From Xylanibacter rarus (GTDB lineage: Bacteria; Bacteroidota; Bacteroidia; Bacteroidales; Bacteroidaceae), in NCBI RefSeq assembly GCF_001275135.1, contig NZ_LFQU01000002.1, forward strand, positions 62,001 to 126,000: 64,000 nucleotides of DNA. Direction: 5' to 3'. Shown piece by piece: positions 17,385 through 25,769 of this stretch. The notes below the pieces were generated by a model, which did no database searches, was not told the DNA's origin, and saw only the letters and a program-made list of their open reading frames with translations. A program made the position numbers and the translations under genes. Position 1 is the first letter of the stretch, and each line of letters begins with the position of its first letter.

Positions 17385-17473
17385 AAAAACAAAATAAATA
17401 TATCGTTATAAACATACTGATCTACACTCTCACACGCCACGGCGGCTCTTCGCCTCATGTCAAGCCGCACTGC

Positions 17474-17693
17474 AAAAGGCCGTCTTTTACACCGCAAAAG
17501 GGCACATATCGCAGCATGAAAGCATAGCTTTTACAATGCAAAAGCATACATATTGCAACGCAAAAGCATAGCTTTTACAACACGAAAGCATACATATCGC
17601 AACGCAAGGACATACCCTTTACAACATGAAAGCATACATACCGCTATGCGGAAGGATGCTTACAGGACTGTAAAACGGCTGACTCTGCCATCC
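17474..17693 (+). repeat. 22-bp phased repeat array D (longest: 10 units)
   Basis: Units begin at 17474, 17496, 17518, 17540, 17562, 17584, 17606, 17628, 17650 and 17672 with no slip over 220 bp; the last two are degenerate. Units alternate between a CTTTT type (GAAAGCATAGCTTTT) and an ATAT type (AAAAGCATACATAT). It fills most of the 17385-17714 gap, starting 90 bp upstream of the HAD gene and ending just beyond the peptidase stop at 17715. No conserved tail is seen here. Confidence 0.85.
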
Positions 17694-17714
17694 GACAGGA
17701 TGCATGCCACAGCC

Positions 17715-18752
17715 CTAACGGATGCGGCGCAGGTCGGCAGTGTCCACCGGCACAACCGCGGCAACAGTCTTAAGCCTTGCGTATGCCTCCGACATGAACA
17801 TCAGTCCGCCGTAAGGATTGCCTGTGCCCCACGAGTTTTTGCATATAAAATAGCGGTCTCCCTTCCTGTCGCGGGCTATCCCTATCAGCTCCATGCAGTG
17901 GTCGTCGGTGGTGCGGAAGGTCTCGAACGACCGCTGACGCTCATCCTGCGACGCCATGCTACGGTTGTCACGGAGACGTGCCACGCCACGTTCAAACGAG
18001 AATCCCGGTTCGGTTATGTCGCCCTCCCAGCACACGCTGTGGCCGCGGCGCAGCGCACTCTCAATGCGGCTCATCATCGTGTCTATGGGCACATTGTAGA
18101 ATTTGTCGCCGTAACGGTTGTCGGGCACGTCGAGCACCACGTCCTCATAAAACGGCATATGCGTAAAGCTGGTCAGCGCCTGATACTCATCGTCACGGCA
18201 CACGCTGCGCGCAAACTGCTGCGGAGTGTACTCAGCCCCGAGCATCCACACGTGCAGCGGCACGGGATTAATCACATCATCGAGCATGCTGTCCGTGCTC
18301 CTCATCAGCGCGTCGAGCCCCGTGCGCCTCCCTACGGCGTTGCGGCAGAGCGAGTCGAGCTTGCGGCAGAGCACGTTGAAGTTGCATTCAGAGCGGTAAG
18401 AGTCGTATGGCATCAGGCCCGAGTCAAGTATCATGTGTATCAGCCTGGGCGACACGCCTCGCGTGGTGAAGCCCGACCGGCCTTGCGTAAGATAGCATCT
18501 CTCAGCCTGCCGGCGCATAAGGTTGCGCGCAACATAGGCAGCCGACAGATTGACCGAGTCGCCCTTCATCAGGCACTCGCTCTCTATGGTGGCCAGCATG
18601 GCATATACCCAGCAGAGCGAACTGTTCCCCTGGTCTTTCACGGGCGTGATCTTGTTCATCACCTCCACCCTGAACGCCTCCTTGTCCTCACTCTTCCTGC
18701 CGCACGAAAGCAGCATGAACAGTACTGCCGACAGCAATATAATCTTGTTCAT
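17715..18752 (-). CDS. C1-family cysteine peptidase lipoprotein (aminopeptidase C/bleomycin hydrolase-like)
   Basis: About 345 residues from the ATG at 18752. This start gives the lipoprotein signal MNKIILLSAVLFMLLSCG (lipidated Cys 17); a start 8 codons upstream is less likely because it lies beyond the promoter. The papain-fold active site is complete: Gln 41 and Cys 47 in VKDQGNSSLCW, His in DDHCMELIG, Asn in CKNSWGTGNPYGG. Bleomycin hydrolase-type C1 enzymes are usually cytoplasmic aminopeptidases; the membrane-anchored form in Bacteroidetes suggests periplasmic peptide trimming. TAACTTTG (18765-18758) ends 5 nt before the ATG, so the mRNA may be leaderless. Confidence 0.9.
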   Translation of the reverse strand: MNKIILLSAVLFMLLSCGRKSEDKEAFRVEVMNKITPVKDQGNSSLCWVYAMLATIESECLMKGDSVNLSAAYVARNLMRRQAERCYLTQGRSGFTTRGVSPRLIHMILDSGLMPYDSYRSECNFNVLCRKLDSLCRNAVGRRTGLDALMRSTDSMLDDVINPVPLHVWMLGAEYTPQQFARSVCRDDEYQALTSFTHMPFYEDVVLDVPDNRYGDKFYNVPIDTMMSRIESALRRGHSVCWEGDITEPGFSFERGVARLRDNRSMASQDERQRSFETFRTTDDHCMELIGIARDRKGDRYFICKNSWGTGNPYGGLMFMSEAYARLKTVAAVVPVDTADLRRIR

Positions 18753-18757
18753 AAGCG

Positions 18758-18765
18758 CAAAGTTA
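18758..18765 (-). promoter_or_regulatory. C1 peptidase promoter -7 box (leaderless)
   Basis: TAACTTTG on the minus strand, exact TAnnTTTG, with only CGCTT between it and the ATG at 18752. It supports the 18752 start and implies little or no 5' leader. Confidence 0.6.
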
Positions 18766-18974
18766 CTTAAAAACAACTATGCACGCAACCCTGCAACCAT
18801 ATTTTTTAACCTGCATCAGCCATGACAATCCTATATCATCTACAGCCGCAAGCCATAAGACAGGCAACGGCATGCACATGATGACAACAGCAAAAACAGC
18901 GGAAAACAATCCCAAACAGCCATAATATCGGACCAAACAAGGCTACAATATACGATTATCCACCCTTTCAGTAT

Positions 18975-19013
18975 TATTTTGAACCACCATGAAGGGCATT
19001 ATATCTACCTTTG
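18975..19013 (+). promoter_or_regulatory. Pectinesterase promoter with putative regulator motifs
   Basis: TACCTTTG (19006-19013) is the -7 box. Upstream lie TATTTTGAACC (18975-18985) and CCACCAT (18984-18990). Both motifs and an identical TACCTTTG recur before the GH95 gene (25674-25733), which suggests one activator. The -33 TTTG is 24 bp from the -7 box, too far for the normal spacing, consistent with activator dependence. Otherwise 18766-19049 shows nothing. Confidence 0.5.
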
Positions 19014-19049
19014 AGCACTAAAAAAATATAATCAAATCAAAAATCTATC

Positions 19050-22000
19050 ATGAAGCTAAAAGCATTATTATTATTTCTGTTTGTGCCGCTGATATGCAGC
19101 GCCACAGACATCAATGTAGACCCTTCTACGTTCAAGGCAACGTATGAAGGAGCAAAAGACGGTGACGTTCTGCTCATGGAAGAGGGAACATACACCGGAG
19201 ACATCAATCTTCCAGACGGCAAGACTGTCACCCTGAAGGCTGCAGAAGGAGCCGAAGTGGTGTTCGGAGTAAAGTTCCGCGGAAGCGATGCGTCTGTAAC
19301 CGGAGGAGGAATTATTATGGAGGGGCTCGTCATCAAACCCAACGACAGCTACTTCATGGACCTCACCTATGGTGACATAAAGACCATCACACTGCGCAAC
19401 TGCGACCTGTCGGCCATCAACAGATGCTTCCTGCGCACCAACAACGAGGGGCATGTGATAGACAAGATTGAGATGGACAGATGTATAATACACGACTGCG
19501 GCGACGGAGGATACAACTTTATCTACCCGAAACACGGCGTAAGAGAGGTGAGCGTAACCAACTCAACATTATATAACTATAAAGGCGGAGAGAGCTTCTT
19601 CTCGCCCAACTCAATGAATGTAGACATCGACATGCTGTTCACATTCAGCAACAACACAGTCTACAAATGGTCGAAAGCATCAAAATATGCCATCTGCAAC
19701 ACTGGAAACAAAGTGGGACTGTTCTCTGAATACACATTCAGAAACAACATTATATACAAAGCCGGCGTTGACGGACAGACGCCAAACATACTAAACACCA
19801 CGGGCGGATATCTGCTGGCAGAGAAAAACCTGATAGCCGACTACGGAACATACAACCAGGCAAGCGCGGCCGACACAGAGATTTCGGACTATACGCTGGC
19901 CGACTTCGGACTGACGAACATACCTTTCCCTGACCCTGAAAACGGCGATTTCAGCATAACCTCAGAGTCGCCCATGGCTACGGCAGCTACAGACGGAGGC
20001 CCGATAGGCGACCCGAGATGGCTGAAGAACCTCACAAATGCCGTACACATGAACGTTACCAACAGCCCGGAAAACGCCGGAACGGTAACTCCGGCAAAGG
20101 CTGACTATGAGGCCGGAAGCGAAGTTACGATAACGGCAACGCCCAACTACGGATTCAGATTCAAGCAGTGGCAGGACAAAGACGGACAGATACTGTCGAC
20201 AGAGAACCCATACACGTTCAACATTGAGAAGGACATGGACATCACTGCCGTGTATTCTTCGGTTGAGACATACACCCTCAACATAAACAAAAGCGGCGAC
20301 GGAGCCAAATGGGGCAACGTGTCGCTCACGCCGGAACCCGTTGACGGTAAGTATGAAAGCGGAACAAGCGTTACGATGAAGGTGGTGCCAAACTCTGTAA
20401 CGTCTTTCCTCTACTGGAACGACGGCAGCAGCGACGCACAGAAGACTGTGGTGATGAACGGCGACAAGACGTTTACGGCTACGTTCGACGTGGTTCCGTT
20501 CATCGTAGGATGGGACTTCAGCGTAAGCGAGCCGCGCGGAAACCGCCCCGGAGACTACAGCTTCACGACAGACAACACAGGCAACCTTCAGCTGTATGAA
20601 GGCGACGGAAAGACAACTAACTGGGGCGCAAGCACACGCACCTTCGGCGGCATTGAGCGCAACTGCATACGCCGCTACACCGAAAGGGCCGACATGGACA
20701 ACCCACGCTACCTTGTGGCTAAGTTTGTAGTGGACGGATATAAGAACATCAAGGTGCACTCACTGGCGGCTCTCGACAACGCCTGCGTGCACAAGATACA
20801 GAAGATGCAATACTCTACCGACGGCGTAAACTACACCGACCTCAGCTCTATCGACATGGGAAGCGGCACCGAGAGCAGCCAGTGGATGGTGCTTGAGGGC
20901 ACACTGCCCGAAGGTCTCAGCGGACAGGTGTATGTGCGCTGGATAGGCGACACCGAAAGCGGACTGGCCGGCGAGCCGTCGGACAGCGACACAGAGGGAT
21001 TCTATCTTGCCGACATAGTTGTATATGCCGACAACGAACAGAAGGACGACCATGAGGCGCCGAAGCTTGTTGCCACATCGCCCGAGGCCGGCTCTGACGT
21101 TGCCTCAGCATCAGGCAACGTGGTGCTCCACTTCAACGAGAAGGTGAAATCAGGCTCAGGCGACGTAACGATAAACGGAAAGGCCATGACACCTGTATTC
21201 GGAAGCAAGACAGCCACTTATGCCTATGCCGACATGGGATACGGCACCGAGTGTGAGGTGGTTGTACCCAAGGGCGCACTGACCGACCTCAACGGCAACG
21301 CCTTTGAAGGCACGACATTCAAGTTTACCACAATGCAGCGCCCGCAACCCGAGAAGAAAGTGTTCGACGCCGTGGTGGCTGCCGACGGCTCGGGCGACTT
21401 CACTTCGGTTCAGGAGGCCATCGACGCCGCTCCTGACAACAGCAGCGTGCCTTACCTCATATTTGTTGAGAACGGAGAGTATGACGAACTCGTGCTGATA
21501 CCTGAGAGCAAGCCTTTCATACATCTTATAGGACAGGACAAGGAGAAGACCGTGATAAAGCATACCATCAACAACGGAGGAAGCTCTGACGTAGGATACG
21601 AATGGTCTACGAACAATCCGCAGTCAGACAACTACGGCTACAGCAGCGTGGTTGAGGTGAATGCAAGCGACTTCTACACTGAGAACATAACCTTCTATAA
21701 CAGCTGGGGCGTTGACAACCAGTCGGGACCGATGGGTCTGGCCATGTATTCGCGCAACGACCGCATGACGTTCTACAACTGCAAGTTCCGCTCTTATCAG
21801 GACACATGGCAGACTTCTTCAAGAAACATGGCAGACCGCCACTACGTGAAAGACTGCTGGATTGAGGGTGCGGTAGACTACTTCTACGGCGGAGGCGACG
21901 TCCTGCTCGAAGGCTGCACGCTATACAACGTCAGAAGCGGATCTGTGATCGTGGCACCATGCCATAAGGAAGGAACAAAGTTCGGATACGTGTTCAGCAA

Positions 22001-22742
22001 CTGCACCATAGACGGCAACGAGCTTGCCAACGACAACAAGACGGCGCTGGGACGCCCGTGGCACAACGCTCCAAAGACCGTATGGCTCAACACTACGATG
22101 AAGATAGGCATAAAGCCTGAGGGCTGGAACAACATGGGAGCCATTCCGGCTCTGTTTGCCGAATACAACAGCATAGATGCCGACGGCAATCCTGTTGACC
22201 TGAGCAACAGACGCACCGAATATGAATATACTGACGGCGACACCGGACAGAAGGTTACGGGCACATGCAAGGCTACACTTACCGACGAGGAGGCTGCCGC
22301 ATACACATACGAGGCCATAACAAGAGGCACTGACGGATGGAACCCGCGCAAGCTGATGGAGGCCGTGAGCGCTCCTGCCAACATGAGATACGACGCGGCA
22401 AGCAGCACGCTGAGCTGGGACGAGTCGGCATATGCTATATGCTACGTGGTAACTGACGCCGACGACAAGGTGGTAAGCATATCTACAGACACAAGCTTCA
22501 AGCCTGCCGAAGGCACCTGCGGCAAATTCACCGTAAAGGCTGTCAACGAATACGGAAGCCTGAGCGAAGGCACTACATACGAGACCACTACAGGCATCAA
22601 CGGAACCGGAAGCGAGACAACCGTTAAGGAAGACATATACAACACATCGGGAATGAAGCTCGGATCGGCCGTAAAGGGCATCAACATCATACGCCGACAG
22701 ATGGGCGACGGCACCGTGAAGGTGATAAAGATAATGAAATAA
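19050..22742 (+). CDS. Multidomain secreted pectinesterase with N-terminal beta-helix domain
   Basis: 1230 residues with a signal peptide (MKLKALLLFLFVPLICSA). Residues 20-325 look like a DUF4957-type right-handed beta-helix (LPDGKTVTLKAAEGAEVVFG). Residues 330-485 hold two InlB-like repeats (FKQWQDKDGQILSTENPYTF). A jelly-roll module follows, then a Big_5 Ig-like domain (PEAGSDVASASGNVVLHFNE, about 670-760). From 769 to about 1100 is the CE8 pectin methylesterase: FDAVVAADGSGDFTSVQEAI, YQDTW near 916, EGAVDYFYGGGD near 940 and LGRPWHN near 1001, which keep the active-site Gln, Asp and Arg. It ends in a sorting-like tail (GTVKVIKIMK). It demethylates pectin so lyases can act. It is convergent with the regulator at 23178. 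Confidence 0.9.
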   Translation: MKLKALLLFLFVPLICSATDINVDPSTFKATYEGAKDGDVLLMEEGTYTGDINLPDGKTVTLKAAEGAEVVFGVKFRGSDASVTGGGIIMEGLVIKPNDSYFMDLTYGDIKTITLRNCDLSAINRCFLRTNNEGHVIDKIEMDRCIIHDCGDGGYNFIYPKHGVREVSVTNSTLYNYKGGESFFSPNSMNVDIDMLFTFSNNTVYKWSKASKYAICNTGNKVGLFSEYTFRNNIIYKAGVDGQTPNILNTTGGYLLAEKNLIADYGTYNQASAADTEISDYTLADFGLTNIPFPDPENGDFSITSESPMATAATDGGPIGDPRWLKNLTNAVHMNVTNSPENAGTVTPAKADYEAGSEVTITATPNYGFRFKQWQDKDGQILSTENPYTFNIEKDMDITAVYSSVETYTLNINKSGDGAKWGNVSLTPEPVDGKYESGTSVTMKVVPNSVTSFLYWNDGSSDAQKTVVMNGDKTFTATFDVVPFIVGWDFSVSEPRGNRPGDYSFTTDNTGNLQLYEGDGKTTNWGASTRTFGGIERNCIRRYTERADMDNPRYLVAKFVVDGYKNIKVHSLAALDNACVHKIQKMQYSTDGVNYTDLSSIDMGSGTESSQWMVLEGTLPEGLSGQVYVRWIGDTESGLAGEPSDSDTEGFYLADIVVYADNEQKDDHEAPKLVATSPEAGSDVASASGNVVLHFNEKVKSGSGDVTINGKAMTPVFGSKTATYAYADMGYGTECEVVVPKGALTDLNGNAFEGTTFKFTTMQRPQPEKKVFDAVVAADGSGDFTSVQEAIDAAPDNSSVPYLIFVENGEYDELVLIPESKPFIHLIGQDKEKTVIKHTINNGGSSDVGYEWSTNNPQSDNYGYSSVVEVNASDFYTENITFYNSWGVDNQSGPMGLAMYSRNDRMTFYNCKFRSYQDTWQTSSRNMADRHYVKDCWIEGAVDYFYGGGDVLLEGCTLYNVRSGSVIVAPCHKEGTKFGYVFSNCTIDGNELANDNKTALGRPWHNAPKTVWLNTTMKIGIKPEGWNNMGAIPALFAEYNSIDADGNPVDLSNRRTEYEYTDGDTGQKVTGTCKATLTDEEAAAYTYEAITRGTDGWNPRKLMEAVSAPANMRYDAASSTLSWDESAYAICYVVTDADDKVVSISTDTSFKPAEGTCGKFTVKAVNEYGSLSEGTTYETTTGINGTGSETTVKEDIYNTSGMKLGSAVKGINIIRRQMGDGTVKVIKIMK

Positions 22743-22777
22743 CGCACTGAGCGCCGTAATAAATGCGCCTATACTAA

Positions 22778-22822
22778 AACGGCCGGGGCATATCATCAAT
22801 GAGATATGCTCCGGCTGTTTTT
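22778..22822. terminator. Terminator after pectinesterase
   Basis: GGCCGGGGCATATC (22781-22794) pairs with GATATGCTCCGGCT (22803-22816) with a short loop, followed by GTTTTTATTATC. Good rho-independent terminator for the plus strand. Confidence 0.85.
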
Positions 22823-22930
22823 ATTATCTTGACTTATGCATAACAAGGCTCTGACGTATCGTAGCCTGATATTCCGGCAAGAACGGCACGCCTGCACGAC
22901 GCATGATGCAGGGCCGCTCGGACGCAGCGG

Positions 22931-23079
22931 CTAACCAGCTGATTATCAACATGATAAGAACGACTTTACAAAAGGTGGCCTTTTAGCCGCCAAAAGGATA
23001 CCTTTTACGATGCAAAAGGGCACATATTGCACGCTGAAAGGCCACCTTTTATCTCATCGGGAGAATTATGCTTTCAGCC
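22931..23079 (-). repeat. 22-bp phased repeat array E (4 clear units)
   Basis: Units begin at 22970, 22992, 23014 and 23036 with one degenerate unit at 23058. Unit 1 (AAAAGGTGGCCTTTT) and unit 4 (GAAAGGCCACCTTTT) are reverse complements but for one base. On the left, 22931-22969 holds the tail in reverse orientation (TTGATAATCAGCTGGTTAG on the minus strand). It lies between two converging genes; nothing else is seen in 22823-23177. Confidence 0.78.
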
Positions 23080-23177
23080 GCAAGCATCAATCTGCCTGTA
23101 AGATTAAGACAGATGCGGCACTATGCCCTATCAGATTTTATAAGACTGGGGCACGCAACACGCCTTTCAGCCAGACG

Positions 23178-24128
23178 CTACGACTCTGCCGTCTCGCCCC
23201 TCTTCATATATTCGGTAGGGCTGCAGCCCATTGTCTTCTTGAAGCAGCGGCTGAAGTATTTCGGGTCGGAAAATCCGCACTTGTAGGCCACCTCCGATAT
23301 GCTCACGCCCGGATCTTTCATTAAAGCAAGAGCCTTCTTAATGCGTATCTCCTGTATAAAATTGTTGGGCGACGAACCAAAAACCTTCTTCACCCTTACA
23401 TAGAGCACAGTGCGGCTCATGCCCATGGCCTTGCAGAAGTCGTCTATCGACAGGTCAGAGTTGGCTATATTGTCATTGATAAATCCCATGGCCTTGTTTC
23501 TGAACAGGCTGTCAGTGGTTTCGGCGGCTGCATCCTCACCTTCAGCCACGTCCATGTCGCGCCTTTCTGTCAGAAGCTCATGCACCTTGTTCTTAAGATA
23601 TTCAATCTTCTCATTAGTAACCGTGGTTATCTCGTTCACCTCCTTGCGCAGCCGGCTGATATATCTTGCCACCTTATATATAACTATCAGGGCTGCAAGC
23701 AGCGCCCCGCCAAACAGCATCCATGCCAGGGGCGTCTCCGTAAGTTCCGGGGTACGGTGTATCGTCACGGTACGTTCATTGTCAGTCCAGATGCCGTCGC
23801 CGTTGGTTGAGCGCACCCTGAAGGTGTGCGTTCCCGGCGGAATGCCCGCATAGCTTACCGAATGCGACTTGGTGTATATCCACTCGCCGTCCACTCCGTC
23901 CATGCGGTAGGCATACCATATATCCTCGTTCTTATTATAGTCGAGCGCCGAAAACTCTATCGTAAAGTTCTTCTTGTCGGCCGGAAGCTCAACATAGTCG
24001 TCGCATCCGAACACAATACGCGGCACAAAATTGCTCTTGCCGACGTCAGACGGGCTGAAGCCGAACACGCCCTGAGTGGTTCCGAAGAGCATGTAGCCGT
24101 TGTCAAGACACAGCGGCATGGTCTCCAT
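23178..24128 (-). CDS. C-terminal half of the propeller/AraC regulator (Y_Y_Y, membrane helix, AraC HTH)
   Basis: 316 codons from an internal ATG. Residues 1-40 are the last propeller strand (NGYMLFGTTQGVFGFSPSD). Residues 45-120 are the Y_Y_Y domain (IEFSALDYNKNEDIWYAYRM, GIPPGTHTFRVRSTNGDG). A membrane helix (PLAWMLFGGALLAALIVIY) and a coiled coil (LRKEVNEITTVTNEKIEYLK) follow. The C-terminus is an AraC HTH (YVRVKKVFGSSPNNFIQEIR, SEVAYKCGFSDPKYFSRCFK). There is no histidine kinase or receiver domain, so the design resembles SusR rather than a full hybrid two-component system. Alone, this half would lack a secretion signal and most of the sensor. Confidence 0.82.
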   Translation of the reverse strand: METMPLCLDNGYMLFGTTQGVFGFSPSDVGKSNFVPRIVFGCDDYVELPADKKNFTIEFSALDYNKNEDIWYAYRMDGVDGEWIYTKSHSVSYAGIPPGTHTFRVRSTNGDGIWTDNERTVTIHRTPELTETPLAWMLFGGALLAALIVIYKVARYISRLRKEVNEITTVTNEKIEYLKNKVHELLTERRDMDVAEGEDAAAETTDSLFRNKAMGFINDNIANSDLSIDDFCKAMGMSRTVLYVRVKKVFGSSPNNFIQEIRIKKALALMKDPGVSISEVAYKCGFSDPKYFSRCFKKTMGCSPTEYMKRGETAES

Positions 24129-25578
24129 GAAGGCAAAAACCCTCTCTGAAGAAGCCTCTCATATAGTTAATCATAATATCGCGGTTAGTGTCAAACAGCG
24201 TCAGACCGGCCTCTGACACTATCCACAGCTTGTCGCCACGCCATGCTGCCAACGACACATTGACATCCGAGGCAAGACCCTGAGCCGTGGTATAAGCCTT
24301 GAAGCGTATGTTGTTGCTCAGCAGGTTGCGCGACAGAATCTTGTTGGTTCCGCCGCCATAAGTAGCCACATAAATTCTGCCCCTGCTGTCGCGTGCCAGA
24401 GCCATCACCTCATTGTTGCTCAGGCTCGACGGGTCATGAGGGTTTCTCACGTTTCGCCAGAACTTCAGCCGGCGCAGCGGCTTGCCGTCAATCATGCACG
24501 TATACAGCCCGCTGCCGGTTCCGGCAAGCATCACTCCGCTACGTGTCATCATCAGACACCTCACCTTGAGCGCCCCGCGCGGATAGCCTGAAAGCACATT
24601 GTCCTTATTGATAAAGCGCGGCATGTCGGCCTCCGGCCTCTCCACCACATTCAGTCCGCCGCCATAAGTGCCTATCCACAGGCGTCCGTATCTGTCCTCA
24701 GCCATGGCATACACAGAATTGCAGTTAATGCCAAAAGGCTTTCTGCTGCCGCTGACATAGCGGTCGAGCACCCATCCCTGCCCTTTTCTGCGCAGCCTGA
24801 ACAGCCCGCCGGGCTTGGTGCCGAGCCATATCTGTCCGTGGCGGTCTTCATAAATACAATACACGTTATGGCCGAATACAGCCGCAGCAGGCGTAATCCT
24901 GCCGTCGGCAGACAGATATCTGACATTGCCCAGGTTGCGGTCGACAATCCTCACAAAGCCGTTCTTGTCGGCAATCCACACCCGTCCGGCCCTGTCCTGA
25001 TGCAAGGCTCTGACCACTTCTTCGCCAAAATTGCTGAACTTCGTGTTCTTCAGAGGCTCCTTCACAAACGTAACCCTGTCTATGCCGCGGTTGGTGCGCA
25101 CCCAATAGCCTCCTTGCCTGTCCTCGCACATCACCCTTGTCTCCAGGCCTTCATACTCTTTCAGAGAAGATATGCGCCTCATCACATTCTCGTCGGCCAC
25201 ATAATATGAGCCTCCGGGCAGGTTCTTGCCCCTGTAAACCTCAAACTTGCCCGTCTTGCGGTTGAATACATAATACTTGCATCCCGCCAGGTTGAGGGTC
25301 CGGTGTCCCGACATGCAGAGTATATTATTGTCTGGCAACTCCCAAATCTGGTCAATACGGTTCGACTCAAGAGGACAGCCGTCGCCTGGCTGAGCCTTGT
25401 AATTGACAAAGCTGTAACCGTCGTAACGGCTCAGTCCGTCGCGCGAGCTCAGCCATATATACCCCTCCCGGTCCTGAATAATACACGTAACAATGTTGTG
25501 GTCGAGCCCGTCGTCATTGTCAAAATGTACAATACGCACGTCGGAAGCCGCACACAATAACGTCATAAACAAAAACAA
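24103..25578 (-). CDS. N-terminal half of the propeller/AraC regulator (sensor beta-propeller)
   Basis: 491 codons counted from a TTG. Repeated propeller blades carry the two-component-propeller signature: EGYIWLSSRDGLSRYDGYSF, GRVWIADKNGFVRIVD, GQIWLGTKPGGLFRL, GRLWIGTYGGGLNVVERPEA and GRIYVATYGGGTNKI. In hybrid two-component systems and their relatives this periplasmic domain senses oligosaccharides. The frame ends in a spurious tail (CLHGDHAAVS) after the frameshift. The true start is probably the ATG at 25604, with a corrected signal peptide. It is divergent from the GH95 gene and convergent with the pectinesterase gene. Confidence 0.8.
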   Translation of the reverse strand: MFLFMTLLCAASDVRIVHFDNDDGLDHNIVTCIIQDREGYIWLSSRDGLSRYDGYSFVNYKAQPGDGCPLESNRIDQIWELPDNNILCMSGHRTLNLAGCKYYVFNRKTGKFEVYRGKNLPGGSYYVADENVMRRISSLKEYEGLETRVMCEDRQGGYWVRTNRGIDRVTFVKEPLKNTKFSNFGEEVVRALHQDRAGRVWIADKNGFVRIVDRNLGNVRYLSADGRITPAAAVFGHNVYCIYEDRHGQIWLGTKPGGLFRLRRKGQGWVLDRYVSGSRKPFGINCNSVYAMAEDRYGRLWIGTYGGGLNVVERPEADMPRFINKDNVLSGYPRGALKVRCLMMTRSGVMLAGTGSGLYTCMIDGKPLRRLKFWRNVRNPHDPSSLSNNEVMALARDSRGRIYVATYGGGTNKILSRNLLSNNIRFKAYTTAQGLASDVNVSLAAWRGDKLWIVSEAGLTLFDTNRDIMINYMRGFFREGFCLHGDHAAVS

Positions 25579-25673
25579 AAGATTGCCAGACTTGCTTTTC
25601 TCATAATATCATTATTCTACTGCAAAAGTAAGAAAAAAACATAAAATCCCCGTTTACGTCGTGACAAAAAGAC

Positions 25674-25733
25674 TATTTTGAACCTTTTTAAAATATTTGT
25701 CCACCATAAGCATTGCCACAAACAATACCTTTG
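25674..25733 (+). promoter_or_regulatory. GH95 promoter with putative regulator motifs
   Basis: TATTTTGAACC (25674-25684), CCACCAT (25701-25707) and the -7 box TACCTTTG (25726-25733) repeat the set in front of the pectinesterase gene in the same order. Start of transcription near 25740, 30 nt before the ATG. Confidence 0.5.
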
Positions 25734-25769
25734 CATCGAACAAACAATCTATTTTAAAATCTATCAATA

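Larger units (their letters stand above)
23178..25604 (-). pseudogene. Frameshifted one-protein propeller/AraC regulator (SusR-like)
   Basis: The two reading frames at 24103-25578 and 23178-24128 are halves of one gene of about 800 codons. Removing one T from a T5 run (A5 at 24135-24139 on the plus strand) joins EGF to AFMETMPLCLDNGYMLFGTT, restoring the usual propeller-to-Y_Y_Y boundary. A second defect is likely at the start. From the ATG at 25604, the frame MRKASLAIF hits a stop, but one extra T in the T4 run near 25577 would give a perfect signal peptide (MRKASLAIFLFLFMTLLCAA). Both indels are in homopolymers, so a sequencing or assembly error must be excluded before calling it dead. Confidence 0.75.

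Noticed and set aside
17474-17693. CRISPR array
   Set aside because: Units are contiguous 22-mers with no spacers and drift in sequence; no cas genes.
17553-18770. 405-codon open frame antisense to the C1 peptidase and through array D
   Set aside because: It begins in repeat DNA and runs opposite a complete peptidase; His/Arg-rich shadow composition.
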